Shown piece by piece: positions 6,634-8,753 of a stretch of 8,753 bases of DNA; position 1 is the first letter of the stretch; each line of letters opens with the position of its first letter. The stretch comes from Deltaproteobacteria bacterium (GTDB lineage: Bacteria; Desulfobacterota; Binatia; UBA9968): positions 1-8,753 of the forward strand of contig JACPDC010000359.1 in NCBI GenBank assembly GCA_016184235.1, written 5' to 3'. A program made the translations under genes and the position numbers. The notes beneath the pieces are model-generated. The model made no database searches, had not been told where the DNA came from, and worked only from the letters and a program-made list of their open reading frames with translations.

Positions 6634-7914
6634 TTATTTCCCCGCGCCTTGTTTCGGCACAAGGAAGCGGACCGTCCCGCGGCTTTTCATAAAGCCGGCT
6701 GCCTGACCCGCCTCGCGGCCCGCGCCGAAGTAGACGTCCACGCGCCTGGGACCCTGGATGGCGCTGCCTGTGTCCTGGTTCAGCACGAAGCGGGAAAACG
6801 GCTGCCAGCCCGCGAGATTGCCCTTGGAGTCGACAAGCGGTTTGCGGGCGGTGATAAACGCCAAAGCTCCTTTCGGAAACAGGCGCGCGTCCGTGGCGAT
6901 AGAGCGCCCGGCGGTCAAGGGGACTCCGAGGCTGCCCAGCGGGCCGTCTTTTACCAGGCGGAAAAATACATATCTTTCGTTTTGCGCCAGCAGGGCGTCG
7001 CGCTCTTCCGGATGCTCCGCCAGATAGCGGCGCAAACGCTGCATGGAGACCTCTTCCTCGGAGAGCTTTCCGCTGTCGACGAGGAGCATGCCGATGCTTG
7101 TGTACGGCCTGCCGTTGGAAGCGGCGTAGCCCAACTGCAGCCGGCGGCCGTCCGCCAGCCGGATCAGGCCCGAGCCCTGGATGTGGAGAAAAAAAAGATC
7201 CACCGGATCCTTCGCCCAGGCGATCTCATAGCCTTTACCCCTGAGACGTCCCAGGCCGTCGATTTCGTGGCGTGAAAAATAAGCGGTCAGACTATCCCCG
7301 TCCATCCGTTCTACCGTCTTCTCGGCGCGAAATCGCGGTATCAAGGTGACCATCTCCGCGATAATGAGATCCTTCGGCCGGCCGTAGATGGGGAAGCGAT
7401 ACTCCGCCGTTTCGGTCAGACTGCCCTCGATCACGGGCTGGTAATAGCCGGTCACCAGGATCTCGCTCGCCCCGGCCTCCCCTGCCATCGGATGCAGCTC
7501 GAAGCGCGAGCGGATCTCCTCGGCCAATTGCTCCGGCTGCTCCCAGAGGTCGAGGAGGCGCAAAAAAGAGACGAGCGACTCTCGGATCTCCAGCGCGGTA
7601 AATTTTCTCGGCTGCTCTCCTACCGGGCGGTCGGCCGGGAGCTTCGCGAGAAACTCGAGGCTGCGCCCGATGGCCTGCCGCAGCGACTCGCGGTCCATAT
7701 CATCGCGGAAGAGAAAAGAGTCCCCTTCCCGAGCCTGGGCGTACCCCTCTGAGGCAGGCAGAAACGCCACCAAGAGAAAAACAACGAAGACCCCGTAAAG
7801 ACCTGTATTCAGGCCGGTCAAAAAGGTCCCAGAGGCGAGGCGCGCGAGAAACCGGCGAGCGGAGGCGTACTCAGGTAGTACGTTGGAGCGAGACGGTTGA
7901 GCGCAACGAAGCAT
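6634..7914 (-). CDS. mltA: Membrane-bound lytic murein transglycosylase A (MltA)
   Basis: This enzyme cleaves the glycan strands of peptidoglycan, leaving 1,6-anhydromuropeptides, and acts in the periplasm. From ATG 7914 it has 426 residues. The MltA domain carries VTGYYQPVIEG (154-164) and FFLHIQGSG (241-249). The C-terminal 3D domain holds NQDTGSAIQGPRRVDVYFGAG (379-399), where Asp381 matches the catalytic aspartate of E. coli MltA. A hydrophobic stretch at about 41-53, with cleavage expected after AQA (59-61), acts as the export signal. There is no lipobox cysteine, unlike the E. coli lipoprotein. The first 35 codons, the start codon and the AAAAAGG ribosome binding site lie inside a palindromic repeat, so the N-terminal extension before the signal is repeat-derived. 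Other starts are ATG 7974 and TTG 7821; TTG 7821 would give a shorter, more ordinary signal peptide. Confidence 0.92.
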   Translation of the reverse strand: MLRCAQPSRSNVLPEYASARRFLARLASGTFLTGLNTGLYGVFVVFLLVAFLPASEGYAQAREGDSFLFRDDMDRESLRQAIGRSLEFLAKLPADRPVGEQPRKFTALEIRESLVSFLRLLDLWEQPEQLAEEIRSRFELHPMAGEAGASEILVTGYYQPVIEGSLTETAEYRFPIYGRPKDLIIAEMVTLIPRFRAEKTVERMDGDSLTAYFSRHEIDGLGRLRGKGYEIAWAKDPVDLFFLHIQGSGLIRLADGRRLQLGYAASNGRPYTSIGMLLVDSGKLSEEEVSMQRLRRYLAEHPEERDALLAQNERYVFFRLVKDGPLGSLGVPLTAGRSIATDARLFPKGALAFITARKPLVDSKGNLAGWQPFSRFVLNQDTGSAIQGPRRVDVYFGAGREAGQAAGFMKSRGTVRFLVPKQGAGK

Positions 7915-7936
7915 ATGGGCCTTTTTCAACGGCCTG
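7810..7936. mobile_element. 127-bp palindromic MITE-like repeat over the mltA start
   Basis: The two ends are imperfect inverted copies. The left end (7810-7830) reads CAGGCCG-GTC-AAAAAGG-T-CCC. The right end (7917-7936), read on the minus strand, is CAGGCCG-TTG-AAAAAGG-CCC. Inner sequences also pair, for example AACCG (7850-7854) with CGGTT (7894-7898), and CGTAC with GTACG around a 7-nt centre, so the whole unit can fold into a long bulged hairpin. It has no transposase and no clear target-site duplication. The style (fold-back element ending in AAAAAGG arms) recalls dispersed intergenic repeats of environmental bacterial genomes; that family link is recollection. It lies between the divergent mltA and metallopeptidase genes and extends into the mltA coding frame. 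Confidence 0.65.
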
Positions 7937-7988
7937 TTGAACCTCGGGGTGCTTTGATGCAAACTTCTTACCATTGGAACCCAAAGAA

Positions 7989-8342
7989 ATGAAGAAGGAG
8001 GCCCGCCGGGTCCTAGAAGGACTCCCCGAGGAGTTTCGCAGCCGTTTGCACAACGTGGAGATCGTTGTGGAAAGGCGACCCGGCAAAAGCAAGCTCAAGG
8101 CCTTGGGGCTGGATCCTGAGCAGGAGGCGCTTTACGGCCTCTATGAGGGGACTCCTTTGCCCGAGCGCTCCGCGGTCTATCCTCCGCTGCTGCCCGATAA
8201 AATCACCATCTTCGCCGAGCCCCTGGCGCGCGATTTTCCCGATCCCGCCGAGCTTCGCAACCAGATCCGCCTCACCGTCCTGCACGAGATCGCGCACTAC
8301 TTCGGCATGGACGAAGAGGAGATCGAGGATTTGGGATATTAA
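7989..8342 (+). CDS. Small zincin-type metallopeptidase family protein (PF06262-like)
   Basis: This is a small cytoplasmic protein of the minimal-zincin metallopeptidase family formerly called DUF1025. Its substrate is unknown. It has 117 residues from ATG 7989. The zinc-binding HEIAH (99-103) lies in TVLHEIAHYFGMDEEEIEDLGY, the family's conserved C-terminal signature, with the acidic stretch after FGM as usual. The middle has the typical ALYGLYEGTPL (47-57) and LPDKITIFAEPL (68-79). The N-terminus (VLEGLPEEF) also fits. A TTG at 7974 would add five residues (MEPKE) and aligns equally well; neither start has a strong ribosome binding site, although GGAA lies 9 nt before ATG 7989. It is divergent from mltA, with the palindromic repeat ending 52 bp upstream, and faces the next gene with a 16-bp gap. 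Confidence 0.88.
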   Translation: MKKEARRVLEGLPEEFRSRLHNVEIVVERRPGKSKLKALGLDPEQEALYGLYEGTPLPERSAVYPPLLPDKITIFAEPLARDFPDPAELRNQIRLTVLHEIAHYFGMDEEEIEDLGY

Positions 8343-8358
8343 GGCGGAAAGGACATCT

Positions 8359-8634
8359 TTAGGCGATAAGGCCATGGCTGCGCCAGGTGGTATAAAAAAA
8401 TTCCCAGAACCTTTTTTTTCGTCCGAGTCTCCAGCGGAGCTTTTCCCAGTGAGCGGCCAGAAAGGCCGGGGAGAGATAATCCCAGACTTCCTCAAACCGC
8501 GCCTCTCTTAGGATCTTGGCCGCGTAATAAAGACGCTCCTCTTCGCTTCCGCCATCGACGAGTTTCTTGAGATCATCTCGAGTAAGCGGTTCATCCCACA
8601 AAAAATCGGGCCTGTCCGTCAGGTCGTGAATCAT
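8359..8634 (-). CDS. Hypothetical protein, 91 residues, Trp-rich and charged
   Basis: I cannot assign a function. The 91 residues have a convincing globular, mainly helical composition, with no signal peptide or membrane segment: MIHDLTDRPDFLWDEP at the start, a charged middle (DDLKKLVDGGSEEERLYYAAKILREARFEEVWDYL), and a Trp/Phe/Arg-rich end (LGRKKRFWEFFYTTWRSHGLI). Six tryptophans are scattered through it. The style resembles short conserved hypotheticals seen in environmental bacterial genomes, some perhaps beside nucleotidyltransferase or toxin-antitoxin loci, but that is an uncertain recollection. The competing frame on the plus strand is low-complexity Ser/Arg/Pro-rich, typical of a shadow, which supports the minus-strand gene. 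No clear ribosome binding site precedes ATG 8634; a GGAGA lies about 20 nt upstream. The stop is 16 bp from the metallopeptidase stop. Confidence 0.65.
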   Translation of the reverse strand: MIHDLTDRPDFLWDEPLTRDDLKKLVDGGSEEERLYYAAKILREARFEEVWDYLSPAFLAAHWEKLRWRLGRKKRFWEFFYTTWRSHGLIA

Positions 8635-8714
8635 ATTTTGATGTTACCATTATTTCTCCAGGCTTTAAACTCGCCCATAAAGTACCGTAACCCTACCTTC
8701 GGGCTGGGCTCCGG

Positions 8715-8742
8715 TTGACATAACTGCGGGTTATCGGATACT
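8715..8742 (+). promoter_or_regulatory. Sigma70-like promoter reading out of the right edge
   Basis: A perfect -35 TTGACA (8715-8720) is followed after 16 bp by GATACT (8737-8742), which matches the -10 consensus at four of six positions. The spacer carries a small hyphenated inverted repeat, ATAAC (8720-8724) and GTTAT (8730-8734), which could be an operator half-site pair. The promoter points rightward, so its gene would start just beyond the window. It is divergent from the 91-residue hypothetical. Confidence 0.4.
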
Positions 8743-8753
8743 GTCCGCCCCAA

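Noticed and set aside
7957..7992. An 11-codon upstream ORF overlapping the metallopeptidase ATG (ATGA)
   Set aside because: It has no ribosome binding site and a chance occurrence is likely. The alternative TTG start at 7974 would make it irrelevant.
8394..8420. A7 and T8 tracts as a bidirectional terminator, or as a slippery site (A AAA AAA) in the 91-residue gene
   Set aside because: The stem would be only A-T pairs with no GC core, and it lies inside the coding sequence. The zero-frame C-terminus looks natural, and a -1 shift adds only a short tail.

Overview
The window is a compact, GC-rich bacterial segment with ten protein genes on alternating strands. There is no rRNA, tRNA, CRISPR array or transposase. 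An MltA-type murein transglycosylase and a periplasmic adaptor-type ABC exporter point to a Gram-negative cell. A stand-alone NMT1/SsuA-like binding protein fits the environmental, Deltaproteobacteria-like lineages (Binatota, Rokubacteria, Desulfobacterota and similar). That placement is an impression from gene content and style, not a measurement.

Layout. Positions 1-1505 (+) hold the C-terminal part of an MFS transporter, then a secreted substrate-binding protein. A 21-bp near-palindrome lies between them. Positions 4651-1510 (-) hold a three-gene ABC export operon of the YbhG/YbhF/YbhR type: membrane fusion protein, ATPase, ABC-2 permease. Its first intergenic gap carries two small tandem-repeat arrays in opposite orientation. 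Next is a cation diffusion facilitator (5671-4799, -). It is divergent from a class II cyclic-nucleotide phosphodiesterase (5847-6617, +). An MltA gene (7914-6634, -) faces the phosphodiesterase tail to tail and is divergent from a small zincin-type metallopeptidase (7989-8342, +). A 91-residue conserved-looking hypothetical (8634-8359, -) closes the gene set. A sigma70-like promoter at the right edge points out of the window.

The genes look mostly like independent envelope and housekeeping functions: export, metal efflux, solute binding, cell-wall turnover and cAMP breakdown. I did not find a coherent new multi-gene system. The most notable item is a 127-bp palindromic, MITE-like repeat at 7810-7936. 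It sits over the start of the MltA gene and appears to supply its ribosome binding site, its start codon and its first 35 codons.
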